Shown here piece by piece: positions 27,564 to 38,684 of a DNA stretch of 64,000 nt; the first letter of the stretch is position 1, and the number at the start of each line of letters is the position of its first letter. The stretch is from positions 2,092,501-2,156,500 of the forward strand of contig CP023454.1 of assembly GCA_002356635.1 (NCBI GenBank), in the 5' to 3' direction. The notes under the pieces were generated by a model that was not told the DNA's origin, did no database searches, and worked only from the letters and a program-made list of their open reading frames with translations. Position numbers and translations under genes: made by a program. This stretch comes from Rhodobacteraceae bacterium QY30. Lineage in GTDB: Bacteria > Pseudomonadota > Alphaproteobacteria > Rhodobacterales > Rhodobacteraceae.

Positions 27564-27677
27564 TTACTCGCTCACTTTTGGCGCCCCCTCACAAAGAGGC
27601 CCCGTCGAGCAAAGCGCAACGGGGCCAGAGATCAGCAAAACGATAGATAGCACAGCGGCGGCTTTGAGCCAATCCAT
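27564..27677 (-). CDS. Possible 37-aa hydrophobic peptide
   Basis: An ATG at 27677, 9 bases after AGGGG, opens MDWLKAAAVLSIVLLISGPV, then ALCSTGPLCEGAPKVSE and TAA: a basic start, one hydrophobic helix, then a small Cys-containing tail. It looks like a small membrane or secreted peptide. The 8-bp hairpin GGCCCCGT...ACGGGGCC (27598-27626) lies within it, so it could be chance in an otherwise empty region. Confidence 0.35.
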   Translation of the reverse strand: MDWLKAAAVLSIVLLISGPVALCSTGPLCEGAPKVSE

Positions 27678-30515
<2,838 letters not shown>

Positions 30516-30804
30516 GCTGACGGGCGACCCGCAATTTCTGGCACGGGCGGCCCCCAGGGACCGTCCGGGCCGGAAAGCACCGCGGGCCGTTACAGACCGA
30601 CGTCCTGCCGCAGTCCGCCAACTCCGCAGATCGAAGGAAGCCCGGATCGATCACCCGATCAACTTGGTGACTTCTATCCGGCTGCCCGTCTGGGTCTTCG
30701 ATCCGCAACACCCTTGGTGTCCTGCTGCGGGTCATCGTCGACAGAAAGAATACCGGCGCGCGAACTCTCGCGCAGTTCGTCTCGATCCTTGAAAGGACAG
30801 TTAA
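30516..30804. other. 289-base spacer between DMADH-like and GcvT-like genes
   Basis: No gene recognised. It ends in GAAAGGACAG, a good SD for the GcvT-like start at 30805. The spacer is long for a simple operon, so a separate promoter here is possible. Confidence 0.4.
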
Positions 30805-31902
30805 ATGACAAAACGCACATCCGCACTTGAAGACATCCACCGTTCGCTTGGCGCCGGACTTGGCGAATGGAACGACATGGATGTTCCCTGGAGCTACGCC
30901 TCGTCGGCCGACAGGGAACTCGACTCGGTCCGTGAAGCAGCCGGGCTGTTCGACCTGACCGGGCTCAAGAAGATCTGGGTCAAGGGACCTGACGCCGCCG
31001 CCGTGATCGACAAGGTCTCGCCGCGCGACATGAGCAAGGTCGGAAAGGGCAAGGCCGCCTATTGCCCGATCCTGACAGATGAAGGCACGATCTGCGACGA
31101 CGTCATTATCTACCGCATCGAGGACGACAAGTACCTGTTCGTCTACGGCACCGGCACGGGCCACGAACGCCTTGCGCTGGCGGCAAAAGGAAAGAACGTC
31201 ACGCTGGAAAAGGACGACGACCTGCACAGCCTGTCGCTGCAGGGTCCCAAAGCGGTGAAGATCCTCGATGCCAACAGCCCCGCGGACCTTGCATCCCTGG
31301 ATTTCTTCGGTCTGGTCCAGACCGAGCTGTTCGGCCGCGAGGCGATCGTATCCCGCACCGGCTATTCGGGCGAACGCGGCTATGAAATCTTTGTGGACCG
31401 GAAAGACGCTGTCGACGTCTGGAATGGCATCCTTAAGGCGGGTGAAAAGGAAGGCGTGCTGCCGTGTTCGTTCACCTGCCTCAACAAGGGCCGGATGGAA
31501 GCCGGACTTCTTTTCTATCCCTTCGACATGAACGAAGCCCATACCCCTTGGGAAATGGGCCTGGGCTGGGCCGTGTCCAAGAAAAAACCCGACTATCTGG
31601 GGAGGGAAGCGGTGCTGAAAAGCGAAGGCAAGGAAAAGATCCGGCTTGCCGGTGTTTCCTGTCCCTCCAGCGCCGGTGTCATCGCCGGAGGAACCGACCT
31701 TTTCCTGAACGGGCAGAAGGTCGGCGTGGTCAGCAGTTCCGAATACTCGCACCGTCTGGGCAGATCTCTGGGGCTAGCCCATCTCCAGCCTGGCATTGCC
31801 GAAGGCGCAAAGCTGAAATTGGGCGATGACGCTGCTGCACAGGAAGTTACCGTTGAGGAACTTCCGTTCTACGACAAGGAAAAGAAGCGCATGCGCATGT
31901 GA
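30805..31902 (+). CDS. GcvT-family (aminomethyltransferase-like) protein 2
   Basis: 365 aa, exactly the length of the paralogue at 15344 and alignable throughout: GLFDLTGLKKIWVKGPDA, DEGTICDDVIIYRI, SRTGYSGERGYEIFVDRKDA and WEMGLGWAVSKKKPDYLGREA. Both retain the CDD acidic motif and the C-terminal barrel of T-protein-type folate enzymes. It lies 289 bases after the DMADH-like gene. The repetition of a dehydrogenase plus a GcvT-like gene in both loci suggests that each enzyme has a dedicated tetrahydrofolate C1 acceptor (inference). Either could also be a methyltransferase acting on another methylated amine. Confidence 0.85.
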   Translation: MTKRTSALEDIHRSLGAGLGEWNDMDVPWSYASSADRELDSVREAAGLFDLTGLKKIWVKGPDAAAVIDKVSPRDMSKVGKGKAAYCPILTDEGTICDDVIIYRIEDDKYLFVYGTGTGHERLALAAKGKNVTLEKDDDLHSLSLQGPKAVKILDANSPADLASLDFFGLVQTELFGREAIVSRTGYSGERGYEIFVDRKDAVDVWNGILKAGEKEGVLPCSFTCLNKGRMEAGLLFYPFDMNEAHTPWEMGLGWAVSKKKPDYLGREAVLKSEGKEKIRLAGVSCPSSAGVIAGGTDLFLNGQKVGVVSSSEYSHRLGRSLGLAHLQPGIAEGAKLKLGDDAAAQEVTVEELPFYDKEKKRMRM

Positions 31903-32134
31903 GACGGAAGCATCTGGCTACTGAACCCTATGCCCGGAAGGAAAAGCCTTCCGGGCAATGTGCGAGCATCGGCCTGAGGAATCTGCCCGGATCGCGTGAG
32001 ATCCAGGAATATCAACCACGGCCAATTGCGCCCAAGCGGCTTCAGCAGCGGATCCGGAATAGCTGACGTCGACCTGCCAAGACAGTGGAGCCGAAGAGCT
32101 CCTCGAATCAAGAGAACAACAGCGGGAGGGTCAA

Positions 32135-33844
32135 ATGACTCTTGAACGAACGGAAACTCCTTCGGCTACGCATTCAGGAGAAATGATACGCGCACTCACA
32201 TGGCGGGGCGCCTTCTGGGTCGCGGCCGGTGTTCCGCCATTGGTGCTTTTTTCACTCGGCGGCATTGCCGGAGTGGCCGGAAAGATGGCCTTTGTGGTTT
32301 GGATTATCTCTATGGTGATGGGGTTCTCTCAGTCCTTCACCTATGCCGAGATGGCTGGAATGTTCGGCAACAAGTCCGGTGGAACCTCTGTCTACGGTGC
32401 GACGGCCTGGCTCCGCTATTCGAAGTTGATCGCTCCACTCTCAGTCTGGTGCAATTGGTTCGCTTGGAGTCCCGTCCTGTCCTTGGGATGCGCAATCGCT
32501 GCCGGCTATATCCTCAACGCCCTTTTCTCCATTCCTGCGGCGGACAGCCAGGCAGTGCTGGACTGGATGGCGACTCATGCAGGCGCCACCTCCGAAGATG
32601 CGATCGCTGCGCTGACCCCCGCTGTACGGACATGGTCCGCTGTCGACTTCGCCATACCGGGTCTCGGGACGCTGCATTTCAACGCTACCTTTGTGATCGG
32701 CACAGTCCTCATGCTGATCATCTTCGCGATCCAGCATCGCGGCATTTCCCAGACGGCTAGAGCGCAAAAATGGCTCGCCATCGTCGTGCTTGTGCCCCTT
32801 CTCCTCGTCGGTCTCGTGCCAATCCTCAACGGCTCGATCATCGAAGCCAATGTGACCGGGCTTCTGCCCCCGACTACCGCCTATTCCGGTGAGAACGGCA
32901 CTTGGAGCGTTGGAGGCTGGACCCTGATCCTCGGCGCGCTTTATATCGCCGCCTGGTCCACCTATGGTTTTGAAACTGCCGTCTGCTACACTCGAGAGTT
33001 CAAGAACCCGGAACGGGATACTTTCCGCGCTATCTTCTTTTCGGGGCTGCTCTGCATAGTGTTCTTTTTCCTGATCCCATTCTCTTTCCAAGGGGTGTTC
33101 GGGCTCAAAGGGATGCTCGCTCCCGGAATCGTCGATGGCACGGGGATTGCTGAGGCGCTTGGCAGCATGATCAGCGCCGGGCGGGTAGTGACGCAGATCT
33201 TCGTGATCCTGATGATCCTTGCGTTGTTCCTTGCCATCATGACGGCCATGGCAGGCTCGTCGCGGACACTTTACCAAGGGTCCAAGGATGGTTGGTTGCC
33301 GCGCTATCTGAGCCATGTCAACGATCATGGAGCGCCGACCAGTGCCATGTGGACAGATCTCGTGTTCAACCTGTTCCTGTTGGCACTTGCTTCTGATCCG
33401 GCTGGATACTTCTACGTCCTTGCGATTTCGAACGTGGGATACATCATGTTTAACTTCTTCAACCTCAACGCGGGCTGGATCCACAGGATCGACTCGCCAC
33501 ACCTGCCCCGCCCCTGGAAAGCACCGGTTCTCCTGATCGCGTTCAACACGATGCTGGCCTTCGTGAACGCGCTCTTCCTTGGGGCTGGATCCAAGGTCTG
33601 GGGCTATTCCGGCGCGCTATGGTCAGGACTGATCTTCGCTTCCTTCATCCTGCCGGTGTTCTGGTTCCGTCACTACTACCAGGATGGCGGTCGCTTCCCC
33701 CCCCAGGCCCTCATTGATCTCGGACTCCCGGCGGACGGCCATACGCTGGGCGAACGTCGTGCTGGTATTTGGCCCTACCTGGCGCTGGCTGCGGGTGCGG
33801 CAGTGGTGGTCTGGGCAAACTGGTTCTTCCAGCTACCTGCATAA
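32135..33844 (+). CDS. APC-superfamily amino-acid/amine permease
   Basis: 569-aa inner-membrane protein with about 12 hydrophobic helices. The first helices (PPLVLFSLGGIAGVAGKMAFVVWIISMVMGF) and the block GNKSGGTSVYGATAWLRYSK are of the APC (amino acid-polyamine-organocation) type. GGGAGGGTCAA provides an SD. It follows the DMADH-like and GcvT-like genes on the same strand, so uptake of dimethylamine, another methylated amine or a related amino acid is plausible. Substrate not deducible from sequence. A 9-bp hairpin follows the stop. Confidence 0.8.
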   Translation: MTLERTETPSATHSGEMIRALTWRGAFWVAAGVPPLVLFSLGGIAGVAGKMAFVVWIISMVMGFSQSFTYAEMAGMFGNKSGGTSVYGATAWLRYSKLIAPLSVWCNWFAWSPVLSLGCAIAAGYILNALFSIPAADSQAVLDWMATHAGATSEDAIAALTPAVRTWSAVDFAIPGLGTLHFNATFVIGTVLMLIIFAIQHRGISQTARAQKWLAIVVLVPLLLVGLVPILNGSIIEANVTGLLPPTTAYSGENGTWSVGGWTLILGALYIAAWSTYGFETAVCYTREFKNPERDTFRAIFFSGLLCIVFFFLIPFSFQGVFGLKGMLAPGIVDGTGIAEALGSMISAGRVVTQIFVILMILALFLAIMTAMAGSSRTLYQGSKDGWLPRYLSHVNDHGAPTSAMWTDLVFNLFLLALASDPAGYFYVLAISNVGYIMFNFFNLNAGWIHRIDSPHLPRPWKAPVLLIAFNTMLAFVNALFLGAGSKVWGYSGALWSGLIFASFILPVFWFRHYYQDGGRFPPQALIDLGLPADGHTLGERRAGIWPYLALAAGAAVVVWANWFFQLPA

Positions 33845-33863
33845 CAGGGTTCAACAAGGCAGA

Positions 33864-33886
33864 AGGGCGATCTTCACGATCGCCCT
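33864..33886 (+). terminator. Hairpin after the permease gene
   Basis: AGGGCGATC-TTCAC-GATCGCCCT is a perfect 9-bp stem starting 20 bases after the permease stop codon, followed by TGAT. Probable transcript end for the dimethylamine locus, though the T-run is short. Confidence 0.6.
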
Positions 33887-33963
33887 TGATATCGCGAGGA
33901 GCAAGAGTAAGGTTTTAAACCGCATCGCTGTGCGGACGCTCCTTCTTCGCCTTTTTGGCCTCA

Positions 33964-34368
33964 CGAGCACGCGCGGCTTTGACGCTGCGGGCGTTGGTCG
34001 GCGTTGGGAAGGGGCGTGGACGGTCGATGGGCTGAACACGGCGATCCTTGCAGGGGCGACCACGTCGGCGCGACGGGCCGGGTGGTATGCGCGGAACAAC
34101 CCATGGATCGCTGCGGTGGTGGACTGCCTCGTGGGGTAATGTCGTCGGCGCGGGGATCAAGCCGCAATCCACGCATCCCGACCGTGCGGTGCGCGAACGG
34201 CTTCAGGTGCTGTGGCTGCGCTGGACCGATCATGTCGATCCGGGTGGGCTCGCGGATTTCTACGGGCTGCAGGCCATGGCCGTACGAGCGATGGTCGAGG
34301 GTGGCGAGAGTTTCGCGCGGCTGCGGGTGGTGCAGGATGCGGCCGCCGTCCCCCTGCACATCGACTAG
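33964..34368 (+). pseudogene. Frameshifted fragment of a lambda-type phage portal protein
   Basis: In one frame: RRWEGAWTVDGLNTAILAG, then RRAGWYARNNPWIAAVVDCLVG and a stop at 34137. In the +1 frame the similarity carries straight on as NVVGAGIKPQSTHPD, LWLRWTDHVDPGGLADFYGLQAMAVRAM and GESFARLRVV, ending at TAG 34366-34368. These are consecutive blocks of the lambda gpB-type portal family (ARNNP...V...VG.GI.PQ; DFYG.Q...R...EGE.F.R). One frameshift near 34134 plus loss of both ends shows a dead prophage relic. 34369-34590 holds nothing recognisable. Confidence 0.75.
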
Positions 34369-34590
34369 GAGCACCTCACCGGCTCATGCCAGTTTTTCTG
34401 ACACTGCCGATGAGAAGCCGCCTCAGGCTCGCATGCCGTCCGAAGGACTCGAAACCAGACGTCGCAGGTCATCAGTTGTTTTGCGGGGAGAAATTTTGCG
34501 CCTCTCCGGTTTTTGCGGGCCTGGTTAACCGCAGTCCGGTGCGGTGGAGAGCCGGGGAAAGCGGGCGCTTGGGCTTTCCGACCGCTGGCT

Positions 34591-34630
34591 GAAAAGAGAA
34601 ACGGGCTGCACGCGCGAGCGTGCAACCCGC
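34591..34630 (-). terminator. Intrinsic terminator of the NCS1 permease gene
   Basis: On the minus strand GGGTTGCACGC-TCGC-GCGTGCAGCCC (one mismatch) is followed by GTTTCTCTTTTC: a strong stem and a T-rich run about 20 bases beyond the permease stop. Confidence 0.75.
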
Positions 34631-34649
34631 AAGCAGAATGTGAGGCGCG

Positions 34650-36278
34650 CTATTCGGCCACCACGCCCTCACCTATATCGTAATCGCTGGAGGCGCGAGC
34701 TTCGGCGCGGGCAGCTACGAGGAACTGGGCGCTGTCCGAGGCGCAAGCCAGACAGATCGGCGCGTGATTGGACGAGGGATCTCGGTCCATCTCATGCGCA
34801 ATATAAGCCTGGTTGCAGTGGTGACAGCGAATGCGCGCCGACCAAGGATCATCAACCTCCTTGCGAGGGTCGTTGGGACGCTCTTTGACGAACCAGCTGC
34901 GGCGCGCGACCATTAGCGCCGCGACATAAATCGCCACGGCGATCACAAGTGTTGCTGGAGGTGCCCAAATCGCGCCGAAGCTGCCGCCAAAGATCATCAT
35001 CAGACAGCCGACAGCTGAGGCGATGATCCAGGCCCCAAGGCCGCCCGGATTGATCATCGGCACACGGCCGGGACGGAATTCCAGTGAGTCTGGCTTAATG
35101 CCGCGTATGTAACACCAGCCGATGTGAGTAAGCGCGACGCCGACCCAAGCAACGATGATAACTCCCTGGAATTGCAGCGTCAGAAGAAGGTAGCTAAAAA
35201 CATTGGTCAGCATGACGAGGAAAATAACCACTGTCATGATGATCACCCAAACCGTGCGCGGCCACGAGATTTTGAAGGCTCGAGCGAAGAAATTTTGCAT
35301 ATTGGTGGATGATAGATAGAAGTTAATCGTGTTGATCCGGGTTTGGCTGGCCCACACGAGAAGCACGCCGAATGGTCCCATCAACGCTACGATACCGATG
35401 ATCGCCGATGTTTCCGACAGTTGCCCTTCAATAGGGATTGTGAAGGTGATGAACATGCCCACAGCGCCGTTAATCAGCAGAGTTACAATATAGAAGGGAA
35501 TGCCAAAAGTGATGTTACCGTTAAAGGCGGAATCCTCCTTGCGGCCGAAGCGGGCGACGTCCCAAGTCATCATCACAACCACCCAAACGCCCATGTAAAC
35601 TGTAAAGGCGAACCACCAGCCTGGGACGCCCAGAGCGACGGCACTCGTAGGGAGCTGGGTTAGCCATGCGCCGGAATAGCCGTGATCGGCGATGGCCCAG
35701 ACGACGCAGGCCAGAAGGCCGAATACATAAAGCGGCAAAAGGATGCCGTTGATCCGGTCCAGCCATGTCCGTACACCGCGCATCACCAGAGGTGCACTGT
35801 AAAGGCAAACGATGAAATACCACACGCTTATCGGGCCGCCGAAATAGTCCTGAAGTGCAATGGCGACGATCGACCCTTCGGCGATGGCGTAATAGGTAAT
35901 CGTGACGCCGAACAGGAGGGCGGCGAAGGTCGCGCCAACCTGCCCGAAGACCGCGCGTGAGAATAGCGCCACACTGGTGCCGCTGCGGGCGGCGAAGCGC
36001 GCGGCAATGTTGCACATAATACCATAGACGACTGAGGATAATGCGATGCCGATTAGCGTGTTGATGGTGCCAACCGTCAAGGCGACGGTGCTGCCTACAA
36101 CGACCCAGAACATCGCGCTCATGAGGCCGAACCAAGCCATCGAAAGCGAAAAGCGGGTACTGCGCCATGTCGGCGGAACAATATGAAGAGAAAAATCCTC
36201 GGCCGCAGCTTGGCGGAGGACTTCGGGTTCGTCGTGATAAATGATCTCTGGGCGAGGTATCGTCCGGGATGCAGTCAT
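34650..36278 (-). CDS. NCS1-family permease with C-terminal zinc-ribbon-like tail
   Basis: 542 aa from the ATG at 36278 (MTASRTIPRPE; GGAG at two positions just upstream), preferred to the open extension up to 36407. The core has about 12 helices with NCS1 (nucleobase/hydantoin/allantoin) character: WRSTRFSLSMAWFGLMSAMFW, ARFAARSGTSVALFSRAVFGQVG and GVRTWLDRINGILLP. After the last helix comes an unusual soluble tail, CHHC(16)...CLAC, i.e. two CxxC pairs separated by about 20 residues, as in a zinc ribbon. Lying downstream of hyuAB, it probably imports a hydantoin, cyclic amide or nucleobase derivative. Confidence 0.82.
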   Translation of the reverse strand: MTASRTIPRPEIIYHDEPEVLRQAAAEDFSLHIVPPTWRSTRFSLSMAWFGLMSAMFWVVVGSTVALTVGTINTLIGIALSSVVYGIMCNIAARFAARSGTSVALFSRAVFGQVGATFAALLFGVTITYYAIAEGSIVAIALQDYFGGPISVWYFIVCLYSAPLVMRGVRTWLDRINGILLPLYVFGLLACVVWAIADHGYSGAWLTQLPTSAVALGVPGWWFAFTVYMGVWVVVMMTWDVARFGRKEDSAFNGNITFGIPFYIVTLLINGAVGMFITFTIPIEGQLSETSAIIGIVALMGPFGVLLVWASQTRINTINFYLSSTNMQNFFARAFKISWPRTVWVIIMTVVIFLVMLTNVFSYLLLTLQFQGVIIVAWVGVALTHIGWCYIRGIKPDSLEFRPGRVPMINPGGLGAWIIASAVGCLMMIFGGSFGAIWAPPATLVIAVAIYVAALMVARRSWFVKERPNDPRKEVDDPWSARIRCHHCNQAYIAHEMDRDPSSNHAPICLACASDSAQFLVAARAEARASSDYDIGEGVVAE

Positions 36279-36499
36279 GACTCCAACTCCTGTTGTTTGA
36301 ATTTCTGCCGAAGTCGGAAAACCGGGCGTTACAGTCGGACTGAAGGCCGCCTGTTCAGCGCGGGCCTTCGTGACGCTGTCACTCGTGAACTGTCCTGAAC
36401 GCTTCAAGCTTACTTGTCACACCGAAGGCCGGGACCGACGAGACTTTAAAGCTGGCGACGTGCAGAAACAGGGGCCGGCGTCCGTTTGGATTTTTTGGA

Positions 36500-36514
36500 T
36501 TCGAAGACTTCGAA
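36500..36514. repeat. Palindrome TTCGAAG-A-CTTCGAA
   Basis: A perfect 7-bp inverted repeat with a one-base centre in the hyuB-permease spacer, immediately after the hyuB-side hairpin. May be part of the terminator region or an operator for the permease gene. Confidence 0.3.
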
Positions 36515-36518
36515 GGAA

Positions 36519-36542
36519 GGGCGGCGGTTAGCCTCGCCGCCC
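36519..36542 (-). terminator. GC-rich hairpin after hyuB
   Basis: GGGCGGCG and CGCCGCCC form an 8-bp stem 21 bases beyond the hyuB stop (minus strand), followed by TTCCTTCG. Partial terminator or processing site between hyuB and the permease gene. Confidence 0.45.
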
Positions 36543-36562
36543 TCTCAGATGGGGGCGTGCGA

Positions 36563-38650
36563 TTAGGCGGCGGCCCGGAGCCTTTCTGTTGCTTCTTGGC
36601 TCAGAACGTTAAGGGTCTTACCCCAGTAAGGGACAACCCGGCGTTTCATCATCTCGCGGAAAGTATGTGTCGTATTTGACAGGAGGTTCCCGTTGCCCCA
36701 GTCAAGAATGACGCCATATTGACGGACGCAATCCATGACGTTGTACGTGCCCGCACGGTAGCCCGCCGCGATGGTTTCCGGGTCCACGTCCAGCCAGCCC
36801 ATACGGGCATCGGCGATACGCTTACGCTCCGCCAAAGTCGCGGCCTCGTCCACTTCGTAATGCGCGAGGTCTTTGTCCACCACCTGGATAACGACGCCGT
36901 AGTCGATCCGTGCACGTTCCACGCTGACATACTCGTCGGCAACGTCCTCACAAACCAATTGCGGATCGCGCATCAAAGGGTCTCCGACCCCGCCCCCACC
37001 GGCCGACGGGCGCGTGAATACGTCGTCCAACTCGATCGGGAGGTTCGAGAAGATCGAGCCGAGGTAACGCTCCCTCTCGGTGCCCTTGTTAAGCCATACG
37101 CCATGCGGGATCGAGGGCAGTCCGCCCCACATGCCCCATGTAACGGACCGCTCGCGGTCACAGCAGTAGGAGACTACGATCCGTTCGCCCTCGAAGACGG
37201 AACCGCCCTTTTCGGCGCCAAGACCGCCGCGGGCCTCGCCGGGACCCGCAGAGTCCTGCACAAAGTCGTGGCACTTGGTGAGGACTGGCGCGAGCCGCTC
37301 CTGTCCTTCAAGGGGCTGGATCCCGTACTGGGCGCCGAACACGGGAGCAGTGGCGTTGAAGCCGTCGCGTCCGTTGCGCCCCCCCCAGCCGCCAGCCATC
37401 CAATCATACCACATGAAGTAGGGGCGGCCCTGAAGTCGTGTGTCGCGCCCCCCGACCAAAAGGTATTCCAGGTTGAAGGCGCAACCCATCGTCCTTTCGG
37501 GCAGAATGTCCGCCCAAAGACCGAAAACAGAGTTCATCAACTTCTCGAAGGGGCCAGAGCAAAAGCCCGCGCAAGGGCTTGGCCATTCGGCGTTTACGAC
37601 AGTCCCCGGCTCGCCCACGTTCACCGTAACTGCCCGGTACAGGCCCGAGTTCAACGGAAGATCGGGGAACTGATATTTGGTTCCCGCAACGATTCCGGCG
37701 AAAGAACCCCCATAGGCAGCATTCAGGAAAGTAGAGATTTGGGGATGCGATCCGGACAGATCGTAGTGGGCGTGATTGCCGTCGATAGTGAACTTGATTT
37801 TGATCGGAATTAGGCCCTCTTCGAGCTTTGGATCCTGATCGATGTAGTCCTCGGCATACCAGGTACCGTTTGGCAATTCGGCCAGGCGATTGCGCATCAG
37901 AACTTCGACCCAGTCCTGCACTTCGCGGAACGCCGTCTTGATGGTCTCAACGCCGTATTTGTCGCAAAGGCGCTGGATCTCGCGCTCGGCAACGGCCGTG
38001 GCCTCGGCCTGAGCCTGCATGTCGCCGATTACATCGCCCGGATTGCGGGTATTCGATGCGATCATCCGCGCCACATCACCCAGCCAAACCCCTTTGCTCC
38101 AGACACGCGTAGGCGTGATGCGGAGGCCCTCGCCCATATGATCCAACGCTGTGATATTGAACGAGCCGGGCGTGGCTCCGCCCATGTCCGCCCAGTGACC
38201 GTTGGCCTGCGACCAGCCGATCAACTCACCTTTATAGAACATAGGCCGCAGGATGCGGGTGTCGTTGAAGTGGCTGCCGCCGCGGAACGGATCGTTGATG
38301 ATAAAGACGTCGCCGGGATGGATATCGCCTTCGAACTCTTCAATGACCGCTTTGCAGGTGTAGTGCAGCGTGCCCACGTGCGCCGCAATGTCGCCGGTGC
38401 CCTGCATCACCAGGTTGCCCTGCGGATCGCTGAGTCCGGATGAGAAGTCGCGGCAGTAGATTACGAAGGAGTAGCAGGTCCGCAGCAGTTGCTCCGCCAT
38501 CTGGTCGACGATGTTAACGAAGGCATTGCGCAGCACCTCGAAAGTAATCGGGTCAAGCTCGGACTTGAACACCGTCATGCGTTCGGACGGGGGCGGCGGG
38601 AATTGAATGCCTTTGTCGGACAGTCCGATGATTTGTTTCTTGCCGGTCAT
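36563..38650 (-). CDS. hyuB: Hydantoinase/oxoprolinase subunit B (HyuB family)
   Basis: About 695 aa, partner of HyuA in ATP-dependent ring-opening of N-methylhydantoin, 5-oxoproline or similar cyclic amides; the family also includes acetone carboxylases and caprolactamases. Conserved blocks: FKSELDPITFEVLRNAFVNIVDQMAEQLLRT, YCRDFSSGLSDPQGNLVMQGTGDIAAHVGTL and HPGDVFIINDPFRGGSHFNDT. Start: ATG at 38659 directly abuts AAGGAGG, so the second ATG at 38650, 9 bases after that SD, is preferred. The C-terminal 80 residues (VVIQVVDKDLAHYEVDEAATLAERKR onward) are an extra tail. Same operon as hyuA. Confidence 0.88.
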   Translation of the reverse strand: MTGKKQIIGLSDKGIQFPPPPSERMTVFKSELDPITFEVLRNAFVNIVDQMAEQLLRTCYSFVIYCRDFSSGLSDPQGNLVMQGTGDIAAHVGTLHYTCKAVIEEFEGDIHPGDVFIINDPFRGGSHFNDTRILRPMFYKGELIGWSQANGHWADMGGATPGSFNITALDHMGEGLRITPTRVWSKGVWLGDVARMIASNTRNPGDVIGDMQAQAEATAVAEREIQRLCDKYGVETIKTAFREVQDWVEVLMRNRLAELPNGTWYAEDYIDQDPKLEEGLIPIKIKFTIDGNHAHYDLSGSHPQISTFLNAAYGGSFAGIVAGTKYQFPDLPLNSGLYRAVTVNVGEPGTVVNAEWPSPCAGFCSGPFEKLMNSVFGLWADILPERTMGCAFNLEYLLVGGRDTRLQGRPYFMWYDWMAGGWGGRNGRDGFNATAPVFGAQYGIQPLEGQERLAPVLTKCHDFVQDSAGPGEARGGLGAEKGGSVFEGERIVVSYCCDRERSVTWGMWGGLPSIPHGVWLNKGTERERYLGSIFSNLPIELDDVFTRPSAGGGGVGDPLMRDPQLVCEDVADEYVSVERARIDYGVVIQVVDKDLAHYEVDEAATLAERKRIADARMGWLDVDPETIAAGYRAGTYNVMDCVRQYGVILDWGNGNLLSNTTHTFREMMKRRVVPYWGKTLNVLSQEATERLRAAA

Positions 38651-38684
38651 GCCGGTCATCCTCCTTGTTGATGGTTAAACGTGC

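Noticed and set aside
27598-27626. 8-bp hairpin as a terminator for the orphan binding protein
   Set aside because: It lies upstream of that gene's start and has no T-run; any terminator role there is unsupported.
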